Shown: positions 45,182 through 55,281, numbered from the stretch's first letter. The stretch: DNA of 64,000 bases from Adhaeretor mobilis (GCF_007741515.1 NZ_CP036263.1:3769178-3833177); one strand, 5' to 3'. Translations and numbers: made by a program. The notes: a model not told the origin generated them from the letters alone.

Positions 45182-45403
45182 CTACTTTCCCGCTCGCACA
45201 TTCACCGAGTCAGCCAATTTCCTGAGAATATTACGATTTCGCAGGTCGTTCTCGCGATTGAGCAGCTCGAATCGCCGGTCAATCTCCATCGCTGTCCCAC
45301 CCAGCATTGCAGGCCCCTGTTCCTCAGTCATCCGCAGGGACAACGAGCTTCAGTCTCCGGGAGTCATCCGTCGGTAGGTCTCAAGTTGTTCCAGACTAAG
45401 CAT
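45182..45403 (-). pseudogene. Interrupted small partner gene upstream of the nucleotidyltransferase remnant
   Basis: Frame of 74 codons from ATG 45403 starting MLSLEQLETYRRMTPGD, then an in-frame TGA at 45350-45352, after which the same frame continues with RMTEEQG, RRFELLNRENDLRNRNILRK and stops at 45182. Short proteins with the LEQLExYRRMTP start commonly precede such nucleotidyltransferase genes. The premature stop and the broken neighbour indicate joint decay. Reinitiation at the internal ATG (MTEEQGP) cannot be excluded. Confidence 0.6.
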
Positions 45404-45497
45404 CTAAGTCGTTACCTCGCTTTGATATGCGTTTTTTTAAGCCCTCACTCTATTCTTGCTCGCAGAAATCCTGAGGGAAAGGCCTTGCCACAGACAC

Positions 45498-45526
45498 TGT
45501 ACACGCTTATAGTATTCGTGCGTACA
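45498..45526. promoter_or_regulatory. Imperfect inverted repeat upstream of recA, candidate operator
   Basis: TGTACACG (45498-45505) faces CGTGCGTACA (45517-45526), about 95 bp before the recA start. It is neither the CTGT-N8-ACAG nor the GAAC-N4-GTTC LexA box, so an SOS role is only a guess from position. Confidence 0.3.
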
Positions 45527-45618
45527 CCACCCGGCCGTGTTTTCACCGCCTGAGACGCGGAATTCTCGGTCGTCGCCTTTTCTAATGCAGACAGTCTGAT
45601 ACAAACAGGAGCAAATCA

Positions 45619-46836
45619 ATGGTTGCCACCGCCACAAAAGAAGCCAATAACACTAAAAACACAACTGCAGCATCACAAGCTGAAGCCACAAAACCTAAAA
45701 CACGAAAACCTCAAGCGAAGGCCATGGCCAAGAAGTCCAAAGCAGGTAAAAAGTCCAAAGGCACTGACAAGCAGTCTGCCGTCCAGGCGCTGATGGCCGG
45801 TAGCCCTGAGCTTAAGAACACCGTCGCTGCCATCGAGAAGCAGTTTGGCGAAGGTTCCATCATGCCATTGGGAGCCGATAAGATCCGCCGCATCGAGGGC
45901 ATTCCTACCGGGAGCCTCTCACTGGATATTGCCCTCGGGGGACAAGGGATTCCCCGCGGCCGAATCATCGAAGTGTACGGCCCTGAGTCGAGCGGCAAGA
46001 CAACTCTCGCACTGCACGTGGTAGCCGAAGCTCAAAAGACGGGCGGCATCGCTGCGTTCATCGACGCGGAGCACGCTCTTGATCCCACCTGGGCAAAGAA
46101 ACTGGGCGTCGATCTGGAAACACTGCTCGTCAGCCAACCCAGCCATGGTGAAGAGGCGATGCACATCACTGAGATGCTCATCAAGAGCAACGCGGTGGAT
46201 ATTATTGTGGTCGACTCCGTAGCGGCACTGGTGCCGAAGCGGGAACTCGACGGCGAGATAGGTGACTCTCACGTCGGCCTTCAAGCACGCCTTATGAGCC
46301 AAACCATGCGAAAGCTCACCGGTGCCATCGCTAAGAGTAAAACCAGCGTGATTTTCATTAACCAAATCCGCGAGAAGATCGGCGTCATGTTCGGTAGCCC
46401 CGAAACCACGCCAGGTGGCCGCGCGCTGAAGTTCTACTGCTCCTGCCGAATCGATGTCCGTCGCATTGGCGCACTCAAAGATGGCGAGGAAGTCGTCGGG
46501 CAACGTGTGCGAGCAAAAATTGTCAAGAACAAGGTCGCCCCGCCGTTCCGCATTGCGGAATTCGACATGATGCACGAAAACGGAATCAGCTATGAGGGAG
46601 ACATCCTCGACATGGGTGCCGAGCAAAACATTGTCCAGCGGAGTGGTGCTTGGTTCCGCTATGGCGAGATGCAACTCGGCCAGGGTAAGGAAAAATCTCG
46701 CACATTCCTGAAAGAAAACCCAGAAATTGCAGAGGAAATCCGGCAAAAACTGCTCGCCGCGGGTGGTTTTAACGACCTGCTCACCGCACCTGTAAGCAAC
46801 GGGGAAGCGGACACTGAGGACTCAGAGAAATCCTAA
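45619..46836 (+). CDS. recA: RecA recombinase with N-terminal basic extension
   Basis: DNA strand-exchange ATPase and SOS coprotease. The RecA core is complete: [16 protein letters not shown] near 72, Walker A GPESSGKT at ~121-128, Walker [11 protein letters not shown] near 195, L1/L2 regions including [10 protein letters not shown] and [22 protein letters not shown]. At 405 residues it is about 50 longer than E. coli RecA. The surplus is a Lys/Ala/Thr-rich N-terminal extension of ~55 residues ([20 protein letters not shown]), which resembles histone-like tails and may add DNA contacts. The ATG has AGGAG 9 nt upstream, which makes the long form the likely start. The C-terminus is acidic, as usual. 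Confidence 0.97.
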   Translation: MVATATKEANNTKNTTAASQAEATKPKTRKPQAKAMAKKSKAGKKSKGTDKQSAVQALMAGSPELKNTVAAIEKQFGEGSIMPLGADKIRRIEGIPTGSLSLDIALGGQGIPRGRIIEVYGPESSGKTTLALHVVAEAQKTGGIAAFIDAEHALDPTWAKKLGVDLETLLVSQPSHGEEAMHITEMLIKSNAVDIIVVDSVAALVPKRELDGEIGDSHVGLQARLMSQTMRKLTGAIAKSKTSVIFINQIREKIGVMFGSPETTPGGRALKFYCSCRIDVRRIGALKDGEEVVGQRVRAKIVKNKVAPPFRIAEFDMMHENGISYEGDILDMGAEQNIVQRSGAWFRYGEMQLGQGKEKSRTFLKENPEIAEEIRQKLLAAGGFNDLLTAPVSNGEADTEDSEKS

Positions 46837-46976
46837 TACTGCCGCCTCTCTGGCGGACACGTTCTGGGGCGAACCGTAAGCGAACATTTTGCGTACTAGT
46901 ACCTAACCGGTAAGATATGCCGGTAGGGTTGCGCATTAGCGTTGCCCACAAGGACGGGCCACTGGAGCTAATGGCT

Positions 46977-48095
46977 ATGCTTAGGTTTCTTCACTTCAAT
47001 ACTCGTCAATTCGATACTGGTCGTCCAGCGACTGCTTCGCGATTCACGACCGCAACGATACTGTTCGCAGTGATACTATCCACCTGTGCCGGCCAACTGC
47101 AAGCTGCAGATGCATCTGCCGAGGTTGACGCCGAATCGCAATGGATAACTGTTGCGAAACCAGTTGTCCGCGAAGCAACCGACTACGGGTTCAAGCGTTG
47201 GCTTCGTAGCCGGGTCTACAAACATGCAGACGACGCAAAGTTTGGGCTCTCGCTGCACGAATGTTGCAAGGAAGCTGAGGAATCGCTACCGCTAGTGATT
47301 CAAGTCCACGGATTTAATTCTTGCTATGAACGAAACGCCGCAGTCATGGAACCGTTTATCGAGCGGCAGTACCCGTGCGGCGGGTTCACTTACCCCAACG
47401 ATTTCAGCTTAAGCGAATCGGCAGAGCGTCTTTCACGTGAACTAAGGCAGCAAGCCAAGGAGTGCCCCGAACGTCGCGTGGCTTTGATCACCCACTCGAT
47501 GGGCGGCCTAGTCGCTCGTGCGTGCTTGGAAGACCCCGAGTTGAACCCGGGTAATGTCGATCACCTACTCATGCTTGCGCCACCTTCGCAAGGAACGATG
47601 GTGGCTCACTTTGCCGTGGCCACTGATGTTTGGGAGCATTGGCTCAGTCGCAAACAGGGCGGAGCCTGGGCCCGTTGGCGTGACTCGGTGGTCGATGGCC
47701 TAGGCGAAGCGGCCGACGATCTTGTGCCTGGCTCACCCTTCCTTACGCAACTGAACGCGCGACCTCGTAACCCTGACATTCAGTACAGTATTTTCCTGGG
47801 CACCGCAGCAACCATGTCGAATGACGAAATGGCGTGGATACGTAACGCAATTCGCAAGACCGGCAGCAAGCTACCAGGAATCAGCGGATCGGCTGAACGC
47901 CTTGAACGTCTTTTGGAAGACATGGATGAGGTAGTCGAGGGCAAAGGAGACGGCATCGTAGCCGTGGAGCGTGGCAGACTTAAGGGAGTTGATGATATCG
48001 TCATTCTCCCTTTCGGCCATCTGTCGGTCACCGGCAAAGCTGAGACCGATCCGATACGGCAAGTGCAGGCCGCGTTGCTATCTCGACTTGAGTAG
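46977..48095 (+). CDS. Secreted serine alpha/beta-hydrolase (lipase/esterase-like)
   Basis: Protein of 372 residues from ATG 46977, chosen because GGAG lies 9 nt upstream and a signal peptide follows (TTATILFAVILSTCAGQLQA); ATGs at 46917 and 46971 are alternatives. The hydrolase features are PLVIQVHGFNSCYERN (oxyanion loop), ALITHSMGGLVARACL with nucleophile Ser ~174, LMLAPPSQGTM, and GKGDGIVAVERG plus ILPFGHLSV, which supply the acid and the His. The fold and motif order resemble the lipoprotein hydrolase at 16794-19043, but without its long N-terminal domain. Substrate unknown. The stop codon lies inside a perfect 18-bp tandem duplication. Confidence 0.8.
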   Translation: MLRFLHFNTRQFDTGRPATASRFTTATILFAVILSTCAGQLQAADASAEVDAESQWITVAKPVVREATDYGFKRWLRSRVYKHADDAKFGLSLHECCKEAEESLPLVIQVHGFNSCYERNAAVMEPFIERQYPCGGFTYPNDFSLSESAERLSRELRQQAKECPERRVALITHSMGGLVARACLEDPELNPGNVDHLLMLAPPSQGTMVAHFAVATDVWEHWLSRKQGGAWARWRDSVVDGLGEAADDLVPGSPFLTQLNARPRNPDIQYSIFLGTAATMSNDEMAWIRNAIRKTGSKLPGISGSAERLERLLEDMDEVVEGKGDGIVAVERGRLKGVDDIVILPFGHLSVTGKAETDPIRQVQAALLSRLE

Positions 48096-48113
48096 CTATC
48101 TCGACTTGAGTAG
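48078..48113. repeat. Perfect 18-bp tandem duplication across the hydrolase stop codon
   Basis: CTATCTCGACTTGAGTAG occurs twice in direct succession (48078-48095, 48096-48113). The first copy contains the TAG stop. The second would add LSRLE and another TAG only on read-through. Confidence 0.95.
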
Positions 48114-48141
48114 GAGTGGGCCGGCAACAATCGCCAACAGC

Positions 48142-48828
48142 CTAAAGCTTTTTTTGCCGCATCTCTCCCGATTCATTCGCCTGCCAAACATGCCCTGTTC
48201 TCGCCTCCAAAGCCGTTAGCCAACCTCCGCCGTGGCAGTAAGTGTCGATGCAGACAAGATGCCCCGCGTCGACGATTTTCCCCGCCTTGTTTGAAGTGTG
48301 GCCCAGGACTGCCCGTTTTCCAGACTTGTGAGGGCCAGGCGAATACTGGTGCAACGATAGCCAGCGCATTTCTTCCCAAGCCTGTTCGCCTAGATCAATC
48401 TTCGGCTGAAAGTTACCGTGAGCGAAGAAGTGTTCCTCCGTCTCGTAATAGTCGCCCCAAGTGCGAATCCAATCGAAATGCTGCTCAGAAAAAGAACCGA
48501 GCGTCCCATCCTTTTGATAGGAATCGAGTGTTTCCTCACCCCCAAAGCCAAGCCATTGACGGAGAGGCATTTTGCCGTCAACCACGTCTAAGAGCATCTG
48601 TTCGTGATTGCCCAGTATGCAAGTCAGTTGACATTGCTCACGTAGTTCAAGAAGCAAATCCAATACCGTACGACTACCCGGTCCACGATCGATAACGTCA
48701 CCCAAGATGACCAAGGTATCCTCAACCTGTAGTTCGATCCCTTCCAACAAAGTGTGAAACGCGGTGTCGCAACCATGGATATCGCCTATGGCAATTACGC
48801 GAGAGTTTGGCGATGATTGAGTGGCCAT
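48142..48828 (-). CDS. Calcineurin-like metallophosphoesterase (PrpA/ApaH-like Ser/Thr phosphatase)
   Basis: Protein of 228 residues from ATG 48828 (MATQSSPNSR); the frame allows 15 more residues upstream. The phosphoesterase motifs are IAIGDIHGC near 13, ILGDVIDRGPGS near 41, CILGNHEQM near 72, FAHGNF near 142 and VLGHTSNKAG near 176. These carry the dinuclear metal ligands of bacterial PPP-family phosphatases. It may dephosphorylate Ser/Thr proteins, and at least one Ser/Thr kinase is in the window, or cleave dinucleotides as ApaH does. It is divergent from the cytochrome gene. Confidence 0.88.
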   Translation of the reverse strand: MATQSSPNSRVIAIGDIHGCDTAFHTLLEGIELQVEDTLVILGDVIDRGPGSRTVLDLLLELREQCQLTCILGNHEQMLLDVVDGKMPLRQWLGFGGEETLDSYQKDGTLGSFSEQHFDWIRTWGDYYETEEHFFAHGNFQPKIDLGEQAWEEMRWLSLHQYSPGPHKSGKRAVLGHTSNKAGKIVDAGHLVCIDTYCHGGGWLTALEARTGHVWQANESGEMRQKKL

Positions 48829-48987
48829 GGGCGAGGTGGGTTGGCGAAGCACTTGAGATAGTGGACAAGACAAGCACTAGGGGCTGCCCTGTCGCGTGAA
48901 TTCGATTGAATTGTCGCGGTTTGAGGTGATGATTCAATAGCGCGCTCTCTCGACCGTGCCTATTCAAGCAGCGAGACAACCAACAAA

Positions 48988-50385
48988 ATGCCCCGATACA
49001 TACCAATTGCTGCCGTCCTCTGCTGCTTCCTAGGGAACCAATTCTCGATAACTCGTGCAGCTCCCCCGTCCGCTGATCGCGGCTACGAATTGCTCTTAAA
49101 CAAGGCGTACGTAGAGAGCGCGTTCGACCAGGAAACATTTGACCAAGTTTGGCAGACGTGGGAGCCCTCTCTACGTGATCAAGCTGCGAAGGCGAGTCCC
49201 GAGGAGCGTCGTCGGATGGCTTATCGGAGATATGGACTCGTGGAGCGTCCCGACGATCCCCGGCACCGACCAATCCAGTACGTGGTCGATGATCGAGGGC
49301 GCTGGACGATCAACTGCCTCGCTTGTCACCAAGGTACGGTTGCGGGTGAGCTTGTGCCCGGTGCTGCCAACACGCAATTCGCACTTGAGACTTTAGTCGA
49401 GGACACGCGGGCAATGAAGATCAAGCTCGGCAAGCAGCTCAGCAGACTCGACATTGGCTCGTCTTTCTTTCCACTGGGCAGGACTGTCGGAACGACCAAC
49501 GCGGTGATGTTTGGTGTGGCTCTGATGCACTACCGCGATCAGGATCTCAACATCCACTCCGACCGCTTGCCACCCCGCTTGACGCATCACGATCACGACG
49601 CGCCTGCTTGGTGGAACACGTCGCTCAAGGAGCGGCTTTACTGCGACGACTTCGCTCCGCAGGGCCACCGCGCTCTCATGCAATTCATCGCTTCTCGAGA
49701 AAACGGCCCGGAGAAGTTTCGCGAATGGGAAGACGACTTCCGACACATTCAGGCGTACATCCAGTCTTTGGAAGCTCCTAAGTACCCGCAGAAAATCGAC
49801 CAAGAGTTAGCGGAGCAGGGCAGGGCGGTGTTCGATAAAAATTGCTCTGAATGTCATGGCACCTACCATCCTGATCGGTCCATTGCAGAGCAATACCCCG
49901 AACGCATCGTCGAATGGGACCTGGTGAAGACAGATCCCATAAGGCTGCGCTCATTGACTCCGGAACATCGCGAAAGTTATGGTCGGAATTGGATCAATGA
50001 GTACGGGCAGGCTGGCGAGGTGGTGGCGGACCCGGGAGGCTACCTTGCCCCTCCGCTGGCAGGAGTGTGGGCATCGGCTCCCTACTTGCACAATGGGAGC
50101 GTGCCTACTTTGTGGGATGTGCTCAATCCAAGTGAGCGTCCGGTCACCTGGCTGCGTAAGATTCGCTCTCCCACGACGTCCTCCGAACAAGACTACGATT
50201 TCGAGAAAGTAGGGCTTTCGGTGGAAACAATCTTGGAAATGCCCGCTGAGGGGCTCAATTCGTCGGAGCGTCGGTACTATTTTGATACCCGAAGGCACGG
50301 CAAGAGTGCCGGCGGTCACGATTTCCCAGAGAAGCTAAAAATACGTGAGCGACGGGCGGTGCTTGAGTATCTAAAAACTCTCTAG
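48988..50385 (+). CDS. Periplasmic diheme cytochrome c
   Basis: Protein of 465 residues with a signal peptide (IAAVLCCFLGNQFSITRA). Two haem c attachment sites are visible: CLACH at 110-114 and CSECH at ~286-290. The second domain is a cytochrome c/peroxidase-type fold with APPLAGVWASAPYLHNGSVPTL, the usual methionine-region segment of cytochromes paired with dehydrogenases. The N-terminal half is helical. It should carry electrons in the periplasm; peroxidase or dehydrogenase activity cannot be decided. Many planctomycete cytochromes of this kind occur next to other oxidoreductases, but none is adjacent here. Confidence 0.82.
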   Translation: MPRYIPIAAVLCCFLGNQFSITRAAPPSADRGYELLLNKAYVESAFDQETFDQVWQTWEPSLRDQAAKASPEERRRMAYRRYGLVERPDDPRHRPIQYVVDDRGRWTINCLACHQGTVAGELVPGAANTQFALETLVEDTRAMKIKLGKQLSRLDIGSSFFPLGRTVGTTNAVMFGVALMHYRDQDLNIHSDRLPPRLTHHDHDAPAWWNTSLKERLYCDDFAPQGHRALMQFIASRENGPEKFREWEDDFRHIQAYIQSLEAPKYPQKIDQELAEQGRAVFDKNCSECHGTYHPDRSIAEQYPERIVEWDLVKTDPIRLRSLTPEHRESYGRNWINEYGQAGEVVADPGGYLAPPLAGVWASAPYLHNGSVPTLWDVLNPSERPVTWLRKIRSPTTSSEQDYDFEKVGLSVETILEMPAEGLNSSERRYYFDTRRHGKSAGGHDFPEKLKIRERRAVLEYLKTL

Positions 50386-50423
50386 TAAACCTTCCAAGAC
50401 GCTGTATTCATTGACAGTCCGTA

Positions 50424-50507
50424 GGGGGGCGATAGGATGGAGCGTTCGCTGGGTGCGCAAATACGCAAGTCCCTTCGGGCGACGGGTTTCCGCCCAGCGA
50501 GCCCCCT
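50424..50507 (+). promoter_or_regulatory. Structured RNA leader upstream of thiC, family unknown
   Basis: About 80 bp of nested complementarity. The outer stem is GGGGGGC (50424-50430) with GCCCCCT (50501-50507). A second stem is TCGCTGGG (50446-50453) with CCCAGCGA (50493-50500). Inside lie a TGCG/CGCA hairpin (50454-50467) and a C(TTCG)G tetraloop hairpin (50469-50483). It ends 78 bp before the thiC start. The CUGAGA and ACCUGAU boxes of the TPP riboswitch are absent. Confidence 0.6.
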
Positions 50508-50582
50508 AATGAGTACCCGAAATCCGAACAGCCTGTCCAAAACGGGCCAAATGTGTAAGCCAGTCCTAAAGGAAGTAATTGA

Positions 50583-51944
<1,362 letters not shown>

Positions 51945-52127
51945 GCCTGCTGGTTTTTAAGCACGATTTCGGGTCGCTTTTGCCAAAAGTAGATGCGCCT
52001 GGTAGACTTTATGGTGTAGAGAGTGCAATCGGATGAAGTCCCACCGGCGTGACCTCCTGTGTCGCGTTACATCGTACCTGCCCCCCACAGACCCATTTTT
52101 TTGGGCCCACCCATTGGAGAGTTTAGT

Positions 52128-52508
52128 ATGAAACGTCTTCTTGCATTGGTCGCACTGACGACCATTGGCTGCCAAGCGGAAACATCCACAGAGCCCATTG
52201 CTGCTGGACTAGCTACTTCCAGCCCCAACGCTGAGGGCTCGGAGCAATCCGCTGCGGTGACTCAGGTTGCCTTCAATGTCGAAGGAGCCCCTACAGTAGA
52301 GTTTAGCGTGCCGAACATGCACTGCGAGTTTTCTTGTACACCAGCAGTCAAGAAAACGCTTGCCGCTCAGCCAGGCGTCAAGGATGTGAAAGTTGATCTT
52401 GATACCAAGACCGCTGTAGTTTCTATCGACAAAGAACAGTTTAACCCTGAAGCAGCCGTCGCTGCGTTAGTTGATATTCAGTTTGTCGATACGAAACTTG
52501 TGCAGTAA
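52128..52508 (+). CDS. Lipoprotein with heavy-metal-associated (HMA) domain, CxxxC variant
   Basis: Protein of 126 residues from ATG 52128; upstream in-frame codons lack a signal peptide. The lipoprotein signal is KRLLALVALTTIGC with lipidated Cys 15. A Ser/Ala-rich linker precedes an HMA fold (~60-126): VEFSVPNMHCEFSCTPAVKK, then PGVKDVKVDLDTKTAVVSID. The normal GMTCxxC copper loop is changed to MHCEFSC, with three residues between the cysteines. It is expected to bind Cu or another soft metal in the periplasm as a tethered chaperone or sensor; the altered loop makes the metal uncertain. A strong terminator follows. Confidence 0.82.
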   Translation: MKRLLALVALTTIGCQAETSTEPIAAGLATSSPNAEGSEQSAAVTQVAFNVEGAPTVEFSVPNMHCEFSCTPAVKKTLAAQPGVKDVKVDLDTKTAVVSIDKEQFNPEAAVAALVDIQFVDTKLVQ

Positions 52509-52546
52509 GTTCGGACGACTGGCTCTTAGTCGCCCTAGGCATTCTT

Positions 52547-52577
52547 AAAAACCGCAGCAAACGAGCTGCGGTTTTTT
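52547..52577. terminator. Bidirectional rho-independent terminator
   Basis: AACCGCAGC (52550-52558) pairs with GCTGCGGTT (52565-52573), with A-run before and T-run after. It serves both the HMA lipoprotein gene (plus) and the MFS gene ending at 52576 (minus). Confidence 0.9.
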
Positions 52578-53970
52578 ATGCGCTGACCTTTGGGGAGTCG
52601 GGGTGCGGCTCGTTCTTGGGACGATAGAACAGTACGATCGGCAGCATGAGCAACCCAATATACAAGAAAATGAGGCTGCGAGGTTGTTGCGTCGATTTGA
52701 TCGTTACTATTGCGCCTTTGTAAAGCAAGCCGGAAATAGCTATACCAATCCAGTTGGCTTGGTTCATGACGGCAATCATTCGCCCTTTCTTGTCGTCTGG
52801 CGGACGAGTTTGCATAAAAACTTGTAACGGAACTGCGAACAGCCCGGTAAAGATGCCCGCAGCACCCAAGACACCGATACTGCCAAAGTAGCCAAGCCAC
52901 TGAGCGCTCTCCCCGAAACCTGGCAGGCGCATAAGTTTGCCATCAGGACCTACTAGCTGCGTGATATCTCCGGCGGACGGCACTGCCATGATCGCCAGGC
53001 ATACCACTAAACCAATCGCTCCCAAGTGCATCAGCCGAAAATCAATTCTTCCCTTCGATATCAAACCGCCCAGGACGCAACCTGTAGCAATTCCAAGGCT
53101 CACCACAGCCGAGAGCATGCTCGTTTGAGTTTCACTTGCCATGAATTGAACCTTCCCTAGAGAGTTCAAGCCCAGTAGGACCATGTTGGCCATCATCCAA
53201 AAGATGCTGGAGACTACCAGAGCGGCGAGCAATGGCTTGTCGAGTCGCAAGAGACGAATCATGTCGGGTGGCACTAAGAAGGAGGAGACCTTCAATTCGA
53301 GACCTGGATTTGCCACAGGCGTCTTGCGAACAAAGAGTGACGAAATCGTCCCGACAGTGGCAATCGCAATACTAATGATCGACCCGATCCACTTCTTCTC
53401 AGGAAATATGTCCAGCAGCGCACCGGCTGCCGCGATGCCAAGAATGATGGCAATAAAAGTGGTCATCAAAAAGAAGCCGTTTGCGCGCGGTAGATCTTCC
53501 TCGGCGAGCATCTCAGGGAGAATTCCGTACTTCGCCGGGCCGAAGAAACCGCTTTGAGCACCCATGAGAAAGAGGACGAGCAGCAACGGCACGAGGCTCT
53601 CGCTTTGCATATAGGCGTAAAATGCCATCGCTCCGAGTCCCATCACGACGATCTCAGCAACTTTGCACGCGATGATGATGCCACGCTTGGACAATCGATC
53701 AGAAAGGTATCCAGCAAAGCCCGTTACCACCAGGAATGAAGCGGAGAATATCGCGGTAGCCATGCCCTGTCGATCAACCGTCGAGCCGTCCGCGAGAGTC
53801 ACAATCGACAGCAACAGCACTAACTGCTTGAACAGATTGTCGTTAAACGCCCCCAGAAACTGCGTGACGGTCATGCCCCAGAAGGAACGGTCCGCGTAAA
53901 GAGTCGGCAATTCCTGCTTATTAATGGTCTGCTTAATCGCAGTTTGATTGGCTGCAGGAAAATTGCTCAT
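52576..53970 (-). CDS. MFS transporter, lysophospholipid transporter LplT-like
   Basis: Protein of 464 residues from ATG 53970 (MSNFPAANQ); ATG 53991 adds seven. Twelve hydrophobic segments. The first loop is FLGAFNDNLFKQLVLLL, with DRLSKRG after helix 2. The family-typical GAQSGFFGPAKYGILPEML lies in helix 4-5, and GGLISKGRIDFR lies in the second half. These are signatures of LplT-type exporters and flippases that bring lysophospholipids across the inner membrane for re-acylation. E. coli LplT works with Aas, and a PlsC-type acyltransferase occurs elsewhere in this window but not adjacent. Substrate by homology only. Confidence 0.8.
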   Translation of the reverse strand: MSNFPAANQTAIKQTINKQELPTLYADRSFWGMTVTQFLGAFNDNLFKQLVLLLSIVTLADGSTVDRQGMATAIFSASFLVVTGFAGYLSDRLSKRGIIIACKVAEIVVMGLGAMAFYAYMQSESLVPLLLVLFLMGAQSGFFGPAKYGILPEMLAEEDLPRANGFFLMTTFIAIILGIAAAGALLDIFPEKKWIGSIISIAIATVGTISSLFVRKTPVANPGLELKVSSFLVPPDMIRLLRLDKPLLAALVVSSIFWMMANMVLLGLNSLGKVQFMASETQTSMLSAVVSLGIATGCVLGGLISKGRIDFRLMHLGAIGLVVCLAIMAVPSAGDITQLVGPDGKLMRLPGFGESAQWLGYFGSIGVLGAAGIFTGLFAVPLQVFMQTRPPDDKKGRMIAVMNQANWIGIAISGLLYKGAIVTIKSTQQPRSLIFLYIGLLMLPIVLFYRPKNEPHPDSPKVSA

Positions 53971-54058
53971 GCGGGCGATTATGGGCGGCATCGACCAATG
54001 CTACAAGAGAAGTGTTGTCGGCTATATCAGCGTAAGAGATGAGCACGCCGAGAGTTAC

Positions 54059-54439
54059 TCACTCGACTTGGTCGAATTTTGCTTGTTCGCTGATACGCTG
54101 ACGAACCTCAGGTAGCGGATAATCGATGATCGGCAGGTCTTGTTTTGCTAGTTCTTGAAGGCGTTGCCAGCTCCGTGTGATGAGCGATTCTCGCTCTTCG
54201 ACAAACTGAGCATCAAGGTTCTCTTTTGCGAAGTCGCCCTCAACGGCCACCGGCTCGAACCCCTCGGCAACGATATATTGGGCGAGCGTTGGATTACAGC
54301 GGATGTGCCTTTCCGGCGTAGTGTGAAGGACTTCGGGATCGAGCATTCCGGCAACATAGCGAAGGTAGAGATCGCTGCCCGTGAGCTTCGCGACGTCTTG
54401 GCCACATACGTCGCAGAGGTATCCTTCGTCGCATTTCAT
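54059..54439 (-). CDS. Small conserved protein with CxxC zinc-knuckle-like start
   Basis: Protein of 126 residues. It begins MKCDEGYLCDVCGQDV, with three cysteines that could form a metal site together with Cys/His further on (ERHIRCNP). The rest is mostly helical and acidic. I do not recognise a named family. It is the third gene of a probable operon, 47 bp after dapB on the same strand, but nothing in it suggests an amino-acid enzyme. Confidence 0.65.
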   Translation of the reverse strand: MKCDEGYLCDVCGQDVAKLTGSDLYLRYVAGMLDPEVLHTTPERHIRCNPTLAQYIVAEGFEPVAVEGDFAKENLDAQFVEERESLITRSWQRLQELAKQDLPIIDYPLPEVRQRISEQAKFDQVE

Positions 54440-54486
54440 AATAGGGCTATTGGCCTTTGGCGATTGGCTCTAGAAGGGAAGTGTGA

Positions 54487-55281
54487 CTAGAATCCTAGCA
54501 CTTCGGCCATGCCGTACAGGCCGGCCGGTTTGTTGAGAACCCACTTTGCCGCCATCAGTGCTCCTTGCGCATAACAATCGCGATTGCTGGCGGCAACGTT
54601 CAGTTCGATAGTCTCGCCGAGCATGCCGAAGATGATCGTATGCTCGCCCGGATTGTCGCCCGTGCGGACGGCATGGTAGCCGATCTCGCCTGCAGACCGT
54701 TGCCCGGGGCGCCCCTCACGACCGTGGGTGACATCTGGCTTATCCATCGCGTTGGCGACGATCTCGCCAAACTTGAGGGCAGTACCGCTGGGGGCGTCTT
54801 CCTTGAAGCGGTGGTGGCGCTCGATGATCTCCACATCCACGCCGGTCGGCAAATCCTTGAGCGCGCCGCCGGCGATTTCGGTGAGTTTCATCACCAGGTT
54901 CACCGCAGGACTCATACTCGGCGCGAACACGACAGGTATGGTTTCAGCTGCCTGGTGAATGGTATTGATCTGTTGATCACTGAACCCCGTGGTCGCGATC
55001 ACCAGCGGAGTCCCTTGCTTCACACAATGCTCAACAATCGTGATGGACGCGTTGGGCACCGAGAAATCAATGACCACTTCCGCATCCGAGTCAGTAACGG
55101 CAGAGAGCTGCAAACCAAGCTCGCCAGCACCAGCTATCGTGCCGGCATCTTGTCCAAGTTGCGGATGATCGACCGACTCGTGAGCGGCTACGATCTGGAA
55201 TCCTTGATCCGCAGCGGCACAAGCAACCACCCGTTGCCCCATTCTTCCGGCAGCACCGTGTACAGCTAGTTTGATGGGCAT
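54487..55281 (-). CDS. dapB: 4-hydroxy-tetrahydrodipicolinate reductase DapB
   Basis: Reduces hydroxy-tetrahydrodipicolinate with NAD(P)H in lysine and diaminopimelate synthesis, 264 residues as usual. The cofactor motif is VHGAAGRMGQRVV at 7-19. VIDFSVPNA and VIATTGFSDQQ follow, then the active-site segment EIIERHHRFKEDAPSGTALK (His-His and Lys with SGTA). It lies 63 bp after thrC on the same strand. DAP is needed for peptidoglycan, which is consistent with a Gram-negative type wall in this organism. Confidence 0.97.
   Translation of the reverse strand: MPIKLAVHGAAGRMGQRVVACAAADQGFQIVAAHESVDHPQLGQDAGTIAGAGELGLQLSAVTDSDAEVVIDFSVPNASITIVEHCVKQGTPLVIATTGFSDQQINTIHQAAETIPVVFAPSMSPAVNLVMKLTEIAGGALKDLPTGVDVEIIERHHRFKEDAPSGTALKFGEIVANAMDKPDVTHGREGRPGQRSAGEIGYHAVRTGDNPGEHTIIFGMLGETIELNVAASNRDCYAQGALMAAKWVLNKPAGLYGMAEVLGF

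Noticed and set aside
44750..45553. Plus-strand ORF of 267 codons
   Set aside because: It lies opposite the decayed nucleotidyltransferase cassette. Composition and lack of any family pattern make it a shadow frame; the minus-strand fragments explain the region.
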